Source: Planctomycetota bacterium (lineage in GTDB: Bacteria; Planctomycetota; PUPC01; JACPCR01). Taken from it: a stretch of 7,299 bases of DNA. Below, in pieces: positions 1 through 6,500 of this stretch; the first letter of the stretch is position 1; the number at the start of each line of letters is the position of its first letter. A program made the translations under genes and the position numbers. The notes beneath the pieces were generated by a model. That model saw only the letters and a list, made by a program, of their open reading frames with translations, was not told the origin of the DNA and did no database searches. The DNA lies in the NCBI GenBank assembly GCA_030740295.1, contig JASLXP010001238.1:1-7299 (forward strand). Direction: 5' to 3'.

Positions 1-1
1 G

Positions 2-475
2 GACCAGGTACTGTTTCGGTGGTCAGAGAAACTTGGAATGGAACTTTGGGTAGAACCTGGAGAGTCGACGTGGGATTTCAATCCGGCGGACGGTCAGATG
101 GCGCTTGGCATGGCACGCTGGGCCCAACTGATCAGAGATGGGGAGGTCGTTGCCAATAACGGAAAAGACAAACACCCGCGCACAGCCATCGGCCTCAGCA
201 AGAATAGAATGAAGGCATGGCTGGTCGTTATCGACGGCCGGCAATGGGGGATAAGCGAAGGAGTGACCTTGGGCGAGTTGGCGGCCCTGATAAAGGAACT
301 CGGCGCTCACACCGCCATCAATCTCGACGGCGGCGGCTCGACAACGATGGTGATTCAGCAGCCGGACGGAAAATACAAAGTGGTGAACCGGCCTTCTGAT
401 TATTTTCCTCTTACCGTGGAGCGTCCGTGCGGGACGCACATTGGAATCTTTGCAGAGAAGGTGAGGAAGCAGTAG
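2..475 (+). CDS. Phosphodiester glycosidase (NAGPA) family protein, C-terminal part
   Basis: The reading frame is open from base 2 to the TAG at 473-475, so the gene starts outside the window and 157 residues of its C-terminal part are present. The frame matches the NAGPA-type phosphodiester glycosidase domain (the family of mammalian 'uncovering enzyme' and bacterial DUF2233-like proteins). The diagnostic pieces are RTAIGLSK (about 179-202), a VVIDGR strand, a helix ending in LGAHTAINLDGGGSTTM (the NLDGGGST signature at 320-349) and a short tail VNRPSD...IGIFA. Family members are often secreted or cell-surface proteins, but the N-terminus that would show a signal peptide is missing. The ATG at 38 lies inside the conserved domain and is not the start. 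It converges on ruvB with an 88-base gap. Substrate unknown; family call is strong. Confidence 0.85.
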   Translation, partial: DQVLFRWSEKLGMELWVEPGESTWDFNPADGQMALGMARWAQLIRDGEVVANNGKDKHPRTAIGLSKNRMKAWLVVIDGRQWGISEGVTLGELAALIKELGAHTAINLDGGGSTTMVIQQPDGKYKVVNRPSDYFPLTVERPCGTHIGIFAEKVRKQ

Positions 476-495
476 TCGCTCGGATCTTTGTGTGG

Positions 496-514
496 GGTGG
501 GCGTCCCGCCCGCC
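496..514 (+). other. GC-rich hairpin between convergent genes
   Basis: An 8-bp stem (496-503 with 507-514, one G-T wobble, 3-base loop) lies in the 88-base gap between the glycosidase stop and the ruvB stop. Read on the plus strand it pairs fully; on the minus strand the wobble becomes a C-A mismatch. No run of T follows on either side, so it is not a classical intrinsic terminator, although its position suits transcript-end processing or protection. It could also be one copy of a dispersed palindromic repeat, which cannot be told from one window. Confidence 0.4.
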
Positions 515-563
515 AAAGCCCCCCGGCCCCTGAGAGGGATGGCAACGATAGGGATTACCACAT

Positions 564-1577
564 TCAGAAGAGCGACATCTGCCCGTCGGGCGGTGGCTCT
601 ATTTCGAGATGCTCGTATGCCTTTGCCGTCACCACTCTGCCCCGTGGGGTTTTGGTGACAAACCCCTGTTGGATGAGATAGGGCTCGTATACCTCTTCGA
701 CGGTCTCTTCCTCTTCGCTCACGGTCACCGCGATCGTTTTGACGCCGACGGGGCCGCCACCGTGGTCGATGATGGCCCGCATGATTCGGCGGTCCTTCTC
801 AACGAGACCAAGATGATCCACTCCGAGCATATGCATGCCTTCCGCAACGATCTCTGTAGTGATGATGCCTTCCCCGTTCACCTGGGCCACGTCTCGGATT
901 CGCTTCAGGTAACGGTTCACTATTCGGGGGGTGCCACGCGCTCGACGAGCGATGTCCTTTGCGGGGCCGTCATCCACGGGGATATCCAGAATCTGCGCTG
1001 AACGTCGAACGATGCGGAGGAGTTCTTCCGGCGGGTAGAAGCTGAGCTGTTCGGAGATGCCAAATCTATCGCGAAGCGGGCCTGTCAGAAGGCCCTCCCG
1101 GGTGGTCGCACCGACCAGAGTGAATTTCGGAAGAGTCAGCGTAATGCTTCGAGCATTGACTCCCTGGTCGATCACGATGGGGATCTGAAAATCTTCCATC
1201 GCGCTGTAAAGGTATTCTTCGATGATCGGGCTGAGCCGGTGAATCTCATCAATGAAAAGCACATCGCCTTCATTGAGCCCGGTGAGGTGACCCGCAAGAT
1301 CGCCCGGCCGGACCAGCGCGGGCCCGGCCGTCGGCTTCAGTTCAGCCCCCATCTCTCGGCAGATGATGTTAGCCAGCGTGGTCTTTCCCAGCCCGGGCGG
1401 GCCGCTGAGAAGGACATGCTCGAGCGGCTCATCGCGCTGCCGTGCAGCCTTGATATATATGCTGAGGTTGCGGCGTACTTTTTCCTGGCCCACGAATTCA
1501 TCAAACGAGTCCGGACGCACGCTGCGCTCGAAATCCTGTTCGTCAGTGAATGGGTCAGGTGAGCTTGCGTCGGTCAT
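564..1577 (-). CDS. ruvB: Holliday junction branch migration DNA helicase RuvB
   Basis: RuvB is the AAA+ ATPase ring that, with RuvA, drives branch migration of Holliday junctions in recombination and repair in the cytoplasm. The 337-residue product is of normal length. It shows the N-terminal FDEFVGQ segment (25-31), Walker A GPPGLGKT (59-66), Walker B with DEIH (110-113), the family signature ATTREGLLTGPLRDRFG (157-173, carrying the conserved arginine region), sensor-2 GTPRIVNR (215-222) and the C-terminal winged-helix domain ending in the typical proline-rich, MSLF tail. The frame stays open 85 codons upstream to 1832, but that part is a shadow of ruvA and of a repeat. The start at 1577 gives the family N-terminus. 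Its ribosome-binding site is weak (GAGAAA about 9 bases upstream). It lies 121 bases downstream of ruvA; ruvC is not in the window. Confidence 0.97.
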   Translation of the reverse strand: MTDASSPDPFTDEQDFERSVRPDSFDEFVGQEKVRRNLSIYIKAARQRDEPLEHVLLSGPPGLGKTTLANIICREMGAELKPTAGPALVRPGDLAGHLTGLNEGDVLFIDEIHRLSPIIEEYLYSAMEDFQIPIVIDQGVNARSITLTLPKFTLVGATTREGLLTGPLRDRFGISEQLSFYPPEELLRIVRRSAQILDIPVDDGPAKDIARRARGTPRIVNRYLKRIRDVAQVNGEGIITTEIVAEGMHMLGVDHLGLVEKDRRIMRAIIDHGGGPVGVKTIAVTVSEEEETVEEVYEPYLIQQGFVTKTPRGRVVTAKAYEHLEIEPPPDGQMSLF

Positions 1578-1601
1578 TGGATCTTTTCTCAAGGTCTGGG
1601 C

Positions 1602-1669
1602 GTGGTGCGGACGCTCCGCGACCGTTCTTCTCACCGTGGTGCGGGCGCTCCGCGACCGTTCGTCTCGCC
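1602..1669. repeat. Two-copy 34-bp tandem repeat in the ruvA-ruvB spacer
   Basis: Bases 1602-1635 and 1636-1669 are adjacent direct copies of a 34-base unit that differ at three positions; the first 26 bases differ at only one. Each copy contains a small palindrome (GCGGA-CGC-TCCGC in copy 1; copy 2 keeps it with one G-T pair), so each can form a 5-bp hairpin in RNA. The repeat occupies over half of the 121 bases between the ruvA stop and the ruvB start. It could be a dispersed genomic repeat inserted between the two genes; that part is inference. Confidence 0.8.
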
Positions 1670-1698
1670 GCGGAACGTCGAGACCACTTACTCGCCAC

Positions 1699-2283
1699 TT
1701 ATAGGTGCTTGAGCGACTCGCGCAACAGATCTTCGGTTTTCGCCTCAGGACCGAGCGCATCCATGGCTTTGGTGACGGCTTTTTCGGCCTGCGGCTGCTT
1801 GTAACCGAGCGCCACCATTCCCAGAACCGCATCGCCTGCCGCCATGCTCGCGGGGCCTTGCGTGGTTGAGACGGACGCGGCGAGACTCTTTGCTGACTCC
1901 GCCAGATCGACCACTATTCGCTGCGCAGTTTTCTTACCAATGCCTTTGATCTTGCTCAGAGCGCCGACGTTGGCATCGAGGATCATCGTGCGGAGCTGCT
2001 CCACCGAACAACCGGACAGCGCTGTCAACGCGATGCTGGGCCCAACGCCGGATACAGACAGCAAAAGCTGGAACAACTCACGCTCCTCCTGCGTGGCGAA
2101 GCCGAAAAGCTTGAGCGTGTCTTCCCGCACGTACTGATGCGTCAAAACCTTGGCGGCCCCATTCTCCGGCAGGGCTTCATAGGTGGAGATTGGAATGGAA
2201 ACCTGGTAACCGATGCCGCCAACCTGGATAACTGCGGAGGTCGGTTTGCGCGTGACGACATTGCCTTCAAGGAAATCTATCAT
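1699..2283 (-). CDS. ruvA: Holliday junction branch migration complex subunit RuvA
   Basis: RuvA binds the four-way DNA junction as a tetramer and loads RuvB rings on opposite arms. The 194-residue protein has normal length and all three domains. The N-terminal OB-fold includes the typical start MIDFLEG and REDTLKLFGF (53-62). Two helix-hairpin-helix motifs follow, around SVSGVGPSIAL (76-86) and KIKGIGKKTAQRI (111-123). After a short linker comes the C-terminal RuvB-binding domain DAVLGMVALGYKQPQAEKAV (151-170). Its ATG overlaps the TGA of the upstream TIM-barrel gene (ATGA, 2280-2283). The upstream sequence is purine-rich but has no strong Shine-Dalgarno core, so translational coupling is likely. 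The stop TAA lies 121 bases before ruvB. Confidence 0.96.
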   Translation of the reverse strand: MIDFLEGNVVTRKPTSAVIQVGGIGYQVSIPISTYEALPENGAAKVLTHQYVREDTLKLFGFATQEERELFQLLLSVSGVGPSIALTALSGCSVEQLRTMILDANVGALSKIKGIGKKTAQRIVVDLAESAKSLAASVSTTQGPASMAAGDAVLGMVALGYKQPQAEKAVTKAMDALGPEAKTEDLLRESLKHL

Positions 2284-3131
2284 TTCTTTACCGGTTTCTT
2301 CTTTTTCTTCTTGGCCATCTTCAGGGCGGGGAGAATATCATCCATGCCTCGCTCCAATTCACCTTTGATGTCGTCGAGTGATTTGTCTTCATCGAATCTG
2401 ATTTCGACAACGTAATCACGATGGAATCCGGCGAGCACCATCATGCTGCGAACGAATTCGAAATCGATTTCACCGTCCCCGGGAACGAGGTGGGTCTCAT
2501 CCGGATTGGCGTCACGCAAATGCACGTGGCCGAGTTTGCCCACGAAATGCCTCGATACTTCTCTTATGTCCGCGCCCGCGGTGTAAACGTGACTGGTATC
2601 GAGGGTGACATCGGTCGCGGTGTGGTCCGTCCTTTCAAAAAATGAGATCGACTGATCGAGCGTTTCGGCCAGCGTACCGGTGTGCGGCATCTCAAGGCTG
2701 AGCTTCATTTTCAGAGTCGCGGCATAGTCGGCCAGCTCCCGTATCCGGCCGATGGAGCGGTTCGCGTTTTCTTCCCAATCGTCCTCCCCGGCTGCATCGC
2801 CAACCTTGGTAGTCACGCAAGCGCAGCCGAGGACGTTTCCGCAATCCAGCGCGGCACGGACGGTCGCGGAATGTTCATCCCTGTTTTCATCATTGTTAAA
2901 AGAGCCGGCGTTTACGTTGAGCGTGGAGACGCGGAGGCCATGAGATCGGACCTTCTCGTTGAGCTCATTGTACTCGCCGCGGGATCTATTCAGCGGATTG
3001 TAGTGCTCCGCGCCTCCCTTGATGCAGGCGATATCGACGAATGAAAAGCCAAGTCCGGCAATGGTCTCGAGCGCGGCATCGAGATCGAATCTGGCAAAGG
3101 CTATGGTGGAACATCCGATGGGGTATTTCAT
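2280..3131 (-). CDS. Sugar phosphate isomerase/epimerase, xylose-isomerase-like TIM barrel
   Basis: The 283-residue protein matches the AP-endonuclease-2/xylose-isomerase-like TIM barrel superfamily (PF01261). Barrel strands and the usual metal-binding set are visible: Glu147 in LSLEMPHTG, Asp178 in LDTSH, His204 in GHVHLRD and Glu243 in VVEIRF, together with the loop VPGDGEIDF (216-224) found in sugar epimerases and isomerases. The ligands argue for a sugar isomerase or epimerase rather than the tri-zinc endonuclease IV (Nfo), although an AP-endonuclease role cannot be excluded from context alone. The extreme C-terminus is a lysine block (AKKKKKKPVKK, 273-283) outside the fold. Its stop overlaps the ruvA start by 4 bases. 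The start ATG has no Shine-Dalgarno: repeat words begin 3 bases upstream. Substrate unknown. Confidence 0.85.
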   Translation of the reverse strand: MKYPIGCSTIAFARFDLDAALETIAGLGFSFVDIACIKGGAEHYNPLNRSRGEYNELNEKVRSHGLRVSTLNVNAGSFNNDENRDEHSATVRAALDCGNVLGCACVTTKVGDAAGEDDWEENANRSIGRIRELADYAATLKMKLSLEMPHTGTLAETLDQSISFFERTDHTATDVTLDTSHVYTAGADIREVSRHFVGKLGHVHLRDANPDETHLVPGDGEIDFEFVRSMMVLAGFHRDYVVEIRFDEDKSLDDIKGELERGMDDILPALKMAKKKKKKPVKK

Positions 3132-3134
3132 GGC

Positions 3135-3310
3135 GCGTAATGAGTGAATGGGTAATGGGTGATACGTAATGCGTAATGAGTAAATGATCTTTTGCGGGTG
3201 CTGCTGACCGATTCAGAATTGAAGACCAAATGAATCCTGAATCGCGAATCCATCCTTCGCAAGCATGACCTGCTCGGGAGGAAGTCTGTATTACGCATTA
3301 CGTATTACGT
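3135..3310. repeat. Inverted word-repeat region R1 (GTAATG/CGTAATG words)
   Basis: The left arm (3135-3185) is a run of words of 7 or 8 bases: GCGTAAT, GAGTGAAT, GGGTAAT, GGGTGAT, ACGTAAT, GCGTAAT, GAGTAAAT. The right arm (3290-3310) is ATTACGC, ATTACGT, ATTACGT. Bases 3162-3177 are the exact reverse complement of 3290-3305 (16 bp). The centre holds a second word, CTGAATC: 3209-3216 is the reverse complement of 3237-3244, and 3231-3244 is identical to 6720-6733 inside the largest array. The region fills the gap between the ppgK stop (5 bases away) and the TIM-barrel start (3 bases away). If transcribed with ppgK it would form a long hairpin at the ppgK mRNA end. Function unknown. Confidence 0.85.
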
Positions 3311-3315
3311 ATTCC

Positions 3316-4131
3316 TCAGCTCTTCTTGGCGGCTCTCCTTTTGCGGTCGGCAGCACTGCGAGAGGCGCGACGAATTTCAGGCACTGCAAGCAGGCCGGCG
3401 CCTACGATGCCGGCGAGGTTGCCCATGCTTGCCGGGACGACTTCGCAGCCTACTTTCTTCAGGTAGGGAAAAAACTTCTCGGGCTTCTTGCTCACGCCGC
3501 CACCGATGATGAAGCGATCTGCGCCGATGAGATATTCGAGCGTGGTGAGGTAGCGGTCGACATTCTTGCCCCACTTCTTCCAGCTCCATCCATTCTCTTC
3601 CCTGGCAGTGTTGGACGCCCAGCGTTCGGAATCTTTGCCTTTCATTTCGATATGTCCAAGCTCGGTGTCGGGCAGCAGAACGCCATTGTGAATGACCGCT
3701 GTGCCGATACCCGTGCCCAGCGTCACCATGACGACTGAACCACTCACTCCCTTGCCCGCGCCGAATCGTGCTTCGGCCAGGCCGGCGACATCCGCGTCAT
3801 TCCCAACTGCGACGATGGATGCGCCCAGGGCGGTTCGGATACCCTCTATCAGATTGTAGCCGGCAAAACTGTCATCAAGATTTGGGGCGCGGCGGACCAC
3901 TCCTTCCTTGACCAGACCGGGAAAGCCGCAGCCGACAGGGCCTTTCCAGCCAATGTCGTCGACCAGTTTCTTCATGGTGCCGATTACCGCTTCCGGTGTG
4001 GCCGGCTCAGGTGTCTCCAGCCTGAATCGCTCGGTTATCAGTTCGCCTTTTCTGAAATCAACGACGGCGCACTTGATGCCAGTTCCTCCGATATCAACAC
4101 CCAGGACCTGATCAGCTTTCTTAACGGCCAT
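3316..4131 (-). CDS. ppgK: Polyphosphate glucokinase (ROK family)
   Basis: This enzyme phosphorylates glucose to glucose-6-phosphate in the cytoplasm, using inorganic polyphosphate and usually also ATP. The 271-residue product has the ROK/actin-like ATPase fold: phosphate-1 motif DIGGTG (13-18), catalytic aspartate in NDAD (111-114, Asp112), phosphate-2 LGTGIG (138-143), glucose-binding ELGHIE (157-162) and GGGVS (210-214). PPGK-type features are TPEPATP, the GWKGPVGCGFPG segment, the ELGHIEMKGKDSERWAS segment, the WKKWGKNV helix and the absence of the cysteine zinc motif of other ROK kinases. I chose the ATG at 4131 over 4194 because a strong Shine-Dalgarno precedes it and MAVKKADQVLGVDIGG fits the family N-terminus. 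The C-terminus carries a basic tail (RRASRSAADRKRRAAKKS). The lactonase gene lies 127 bases upstream on the same strand. Confidence 0.9.
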   Translation of the reverse strand: MAVKKADQVLGVDIGGTGIKCAVVDFRKGELITERFRLETPEPATPEAVIGTMKKLVDDIGWKGPVGCGFPGLVKEGVVRRAPNLDDSFAGYNLIEGIRTALGASIVAVGNDADVAGLAEARFGAGKGVSGSVVMVTLGTGIGTAVIHNGVLLPDTELGHIEMKGKDSERWASNTAREENGWSWKKWGKNVDRYLTTLEYLIGADRFIIGGGVSKKPEKFFPYLKKVGCEVVPASMGNLAGIVGAGLLAVPEIRRASRSAADRKRRAAKKS

Positions 4132-4135
4132 AGAA

Positions 4136-4143
4136 TCCTCCTT
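4136..4143 (-). promoter_or_regulatory. Strong Shine-Dalgarno for ppgK
   Basis: The minus strand reads AAGGAGGA followed by four bases and the ATG at 4131. This near-perfect ribosome-binding site decides the start in favour of 4131 over the in-frame ATG at 4194. Confidence 0.85.
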
Positions 4144-4208
4144 CAGAGAAATGTTCCTCGCTCCTGCCAGCGAAAGGTGAAATCCCGATGCCATACTCGG
4201 GGCCGGGG

Positions 4209-4237
4209 AATGTACTTGCCGTGACAGTTGGATTCAA
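4209..4237 (-). promoter_or_regulatory. Possible sigma70-type promoter for ppgK
   Basis: On the minus strand, TTGAAT (4232-4237) is followed by a 17-base spacer and TACATT (4209-4214). Each box matches four of six consensus positions with ideal spacing. It would start transcription near 4202, about 70 bases before the ppgK start, giving ppgK its own promoter in the 127-base gap after the lactonase gene. Sequence match only. Confidence 0.35.
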
Positions 4238-4258
4238 TGGTGATTCGTGCCGCCCAGC

Positions 4259-5305
4259 CTATTGCAGAAACACCACGCACACCGGTATCGGAGCATCTGT
4301 CTGGTGTCCAGTCGGAGCGAGTCTCCCGGTTTCCTGATCGATGCTGAATGAGACGAGGTTGTTATCGTCACGGTTGGCTGCAATGAAATAGGTGCCGGTC
4401 GGGTCGATACCGATATGCCGCGGATGGCCCCCCAAGGTCGGCTCGATCTGGATACGTTCCAGCGCGCCGGTCTCCTGATCGATCGCATATACGGCCGTGC
4501 TGTCGTGGCCTCGATTCGAGCCGTATACGAACCTGCCGTTGGGGTGAACAACCGCCTCCGCGGTGGTGTTTTCACCGTCAAAGTCTTCGGGCAAAGTCGG
4601 GTAGGTTCCAATCTCTGTGACGACGCCTTCCGTTCCATCGTAGGCAAGCGCTGAAAGTGTGCCGTTGAGCTCGTGGATGCAGTAGAGCCATTTGCCGTTC
4701 GGGTGAAAAGCCATGTGCCGCGGCCCCGAACCGGGCGCGGCCTTCCAGAACGAGACGGGCTCTAATCCAGCGCCGTCGAGCATGCGATAAACATCCACGT
4801 GATCCGTGCCAAGGTCGGCAACACAAACGAACTGGTTCTGATGGTCGATAGCGACGCCATGCGCGTGCGGCTGTTTCTGACGATCGTGAGCGCTTGAACC
4901 TTCGTGTGGAATGTTGACAGCCAACTCGCCAATCGAACCGTCCTCGTTTAACGGCAATGAAGATGTGCTCCCACCGCTGTAGTGTGCGACCAGCAGGGCC
5001 TTGCCCTCGCGGTCTGCTTCCAGATGCGTTGCGCCGTTGTCACCGGTTGGCTGCTGGTTTATCTGAGTCAGCGTGCCTTCATCGCGATGGATCTGGAATG
5101 ACCGCACCCCGCCGCTGGGGTCGGTATCTTCTCCAGTCACGGCGTACAGAATTGGCTTGGAAGGATGAAACGCGAGGAAGCCCGGCCTGGGTGCTTCTCC
5201 CGCGAGCTTCGATTCGCTGAGCTCGCCGGTCTCCATATTCAGAGTGCAGGAAAAGATGCCCTGGTCTTGTGTCGATGTGCCGATGTATAAAAGCTGTTCG
5301 TTCAT
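4259..5305 (-). CDS. pgl: Lactonase family protein, probable 6-phosphogluconolactonase (beta-propeller)
   Basis: The 348-residue protein matches the seven-bladed beta-propeller lactonase family (PF10282, YbhE-type Pgl). That family hydrolyses 6-phosphogluconolactone in the oxidative pentose phosphate pathway, although some members act on other lactones. Recognisable blade motifs, in order, are LLYIGTSTQDQGIFSC at the N-terminus, RPGFLAFHPSKPILYAV (40-56), QPHAHG (145-150), GPRHMAFHPNGKWLY (194-208), AEAVVHPNGRFVYGSNRGHDS (249-269) and PRHIGIDPTGTYFIAANRD (295-313). There is no signal peptide, so it should be cytoplasmic. The start at 5305 has a GGAGAA box four bases upstream. It precedes ppgK on the same strand and diverges from the dipeptidase gene across an inverted-repeat region. 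Glucokinase next to a gluconolactonase fits glucose entry into the pentose phosphate pathway, but no glucose-6-phosphate dehydrogenase gene is seen here. Confidence 0.88.
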   Translation of the reverse strand: MNEQLLYIGTSTQDQGIFSCTLNMETGELSESKLAGEAPRPGFLAFHPSKPILYAVTGEDTDPSGGVRSFQIHRDEGTLTQINQQPTGDNGATHLEADREGKALLVAHYSGGSTSSLPLNEDGSIGELAVNIPHEGSSAHDRQKQPHAHGVAIDHQNQFVCVADLGTDHVDVYRMLDGAGLEPVSFWKAAPGSGPRHMAFHPNGKWLYCIHELNGTLSALAYDGTEGVVTEIGTYPTLPEDFDGENTTAEAVVHPNGRFVYGSNRGHDSTAVYAIDQETGALERIQIEPTLGGHPRHIGIDPTGTYFIAANRDDNNLVSFSIDQETGRLAPTGHQTDAPIPVCVVFLQ

Positions 5306-5322
5306 GGGGTTCTCCAGAATGG

Positions 5323-5431
5323 TTTAATGTCGATGGCTAATGCTAATGGTTGATGGCTTACGGTGATGATATGTTGGCAGATGGAAACTGTTTATTCATC
5401 TGCCATCAACCATTTCTCTTCAGCCATCAAC
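5323..5431. repeat. Inverted word-repeat region R2 (GCTAATG/GTTGATGG words)
   Basis: The left arm (5323-5360) carries TTTAATG, TCGATG, GCTAATG, CTAATG, GTTGATG in succession. The right arm carries two copies of GCCATCAAC (5402-5410 and 5423-5431). Bases 5345-5357 are an exact 13-bp reverse complement of 5402-5414, and 5349-5358 is an exact 10-bp reverse complement of 5422-5431. A further inner stem, 5375-5383 with 5397-5405 (9 bp, 13-base loop), shares bases 5402-5405 with the outer stem, so the two cannot form fully together. The region occupies almost all of the divergent gap between the lactonase and dipeptidase genes and must contain or border their promoters; I see no convincing promoter boxes in it. 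Confidence 0.78.
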
Positions 5432-5440
5432 AATCTCACC

Positions 5441-6496
5441 ATGCTCATCATCGACTCACATCTTGACCTCGCTTACAACGCCCTTGAATGGAATCGTGAT
5501 ATTCTCCAATCTGTCGAGGCCATTCGCGCTTCAGAAGAAGGGATGACTGAAAAGGGAAGGCAGGGAAACACCGTCTCCATTCCCGCACTTCGCGAAGGCA
5601 ATTTCGGGCTCTGTTTTGTGACCGTCCACTGCCGCATTGAATCCTGCGAAGGCAGGTTCAAAGGCGTAAGAACTCAGGACATCGCATACAGCAAAGCGCA
5701 GGGCGAGTTGGCATTTTATCGCCTGCTGCAGCGAAAGGGCATCCTCCGACAGGTCGACGATCTTGAAAGCCTCAACCAGCACCTTTCGGACTGGGAATCG
5801 AACCCGGACGAGACACCCATCGGGTTCGTGCTCACCATGGAAGGTGCGGACCCGGTGGTCGATCCGGACCAGGTAGGCGACTGGTGGGAACAGGGCCTGC
5901 GTTCCATCAGCCTTGTCCACTACGGCATCAGCTCTTACGCGCACGGCACGCATGCGCCCGGCGGTTTGCTGCCTCGCGCAAAGCCGTTGCTGCAAGCGAT
6001 GGAAGAGGTGGGAATGATCCTCGACATCAGCCACATGGCCGAAGGCACGTTTTACGAAGCCCTCGATATCTTCAATGGCCCCCTCATGGCCACCCACAAC
6101 TGCTGCCACGTATTTGTGCCTGATGAACGTCAACTGAAGGATGAACAGATTAAGATTCTCGCAGAGCGGGATGCGGTTATCGGGGTCGCATTCGACGCGT
6201 GGATGCTCGTGCCGAACTTCGATAAGGACAATCCGGACCCTTCGAACTGCACTCTTGAAACGGTGGCCAACAACATCGACCACATCTGCCAGATTGCGGG
6301 GAACGCGAACCACGCGGCCATCGGAACAGACCTGGACGGCGGCTACGGAAACGAACAGACCCCCAGCGATGTAGATTCCATCGCCGACCTGCAGAAGCTG
6401 CCCGAGATCCTCAGATCCCGGGGCTATTCAAATGATGATGTAAGCAACATCATGCACGGGAATTGGATCAGGCGTCTCGGGACGGCGTGGGCTTGA
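5441..6496 (+). CDS. Membrane dipeptidase (renal dipeptidase family, peptidase M19)
   Basis: The product is a zinc amidohydrolase-fold dipeptidase of the peptidase M19 family, which cleaves dipeptides, often with D- or dehydro-residues at the C-terminal side. The 351-residue protein shows the expected metal ligands: His7 and Asp9 in DSHLDLAYN, Glu134 in MEGADPV, His198 in LDISHM, His219 in ATHN and Asp297 in GTDLDGG. It also has the conserved HYG and APGGLL region (160-177) and the C-terminal helix NIMHGNWIRR. No signal peptide or membrane segment is visible, so it is probably cytoplasmic despite the family name. The frame is open to an ATG at 5363, but residues from there come from the repeat region; MLIIDSHLDL from 5441 is the natural family start. 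No Shine-Dalgarno precedes 5441; the base context is repeat-derived (CAACAATCTCACC). The stop at 6494-6496 is followed four bases later by the largest heptamer array. Confidence 0.92.
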   Translation: MLIIDSHLDLAYNALEWNRDILQSVEAIRASEEGMTEKGRQGNTVSIPALREGNFGLCFVTVHCRIESCEGRFKGVRTQDIAYSKAQGELAFYRLLQRKGILRQVDDLESLNQHLSDWESNPDETPIGFVLTMEGADPVVDPDQVGDWWEQGLRSISLVHYGISSYAHGTHAPGGLLPRAKPLLQAMEEVGMILDISHMAEGTFYEALDIFNGPLMATHNCCHVFVPDERQLKDEQIKILAERDAVIGVAFDAWMLVPNFDKDNPDPSNCTLETVANNIDHICQIAGNANHAAIGTDLDGGYGNEQTPSDVDSIADLQKLPEILRSRGYSNDDVSNIMHGNWIRRLGTAWA

Positions 6497-6500
6497 AGAG

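Noticed and set aside
496..514. Intrinsic terminator between the convergent genes
   Set aside because: The stem is strong but has no T-run on either strand, so it is listed only as a hairpin.
1578..1832. N-terminal extension of RuvB upstream of 1577
   Set aside because: The 85 extra residues overlap the end of ruvA and the tandem repeat, have shadow-like composition and no family match; the conserved N-terminus begins at 1577.
2286..2313. Programmed frameshift site in the lysine codon tract at the end of the TIM-barrel gene
   Set aside because: The longest A run is five and no slippery heptamer or supporting downstream structure is evident; the ATGA overlap explains the arrangement with ruvA.
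5363..5440. Upstream start of the dipeptidase at 5363 or 5381
   Set aside because: The extra residues come from repeat words, match no family feature and have no ribosome-binding site; family members begin just before the DSHLDL metal motif.
5531..6313. Long minus-strand open frame opposite the dipeptidase
   Set aside because: It lies entirely within the well-supported dipeptidase gene and its translation shows no recognisable domain; it is an antisense shadow.
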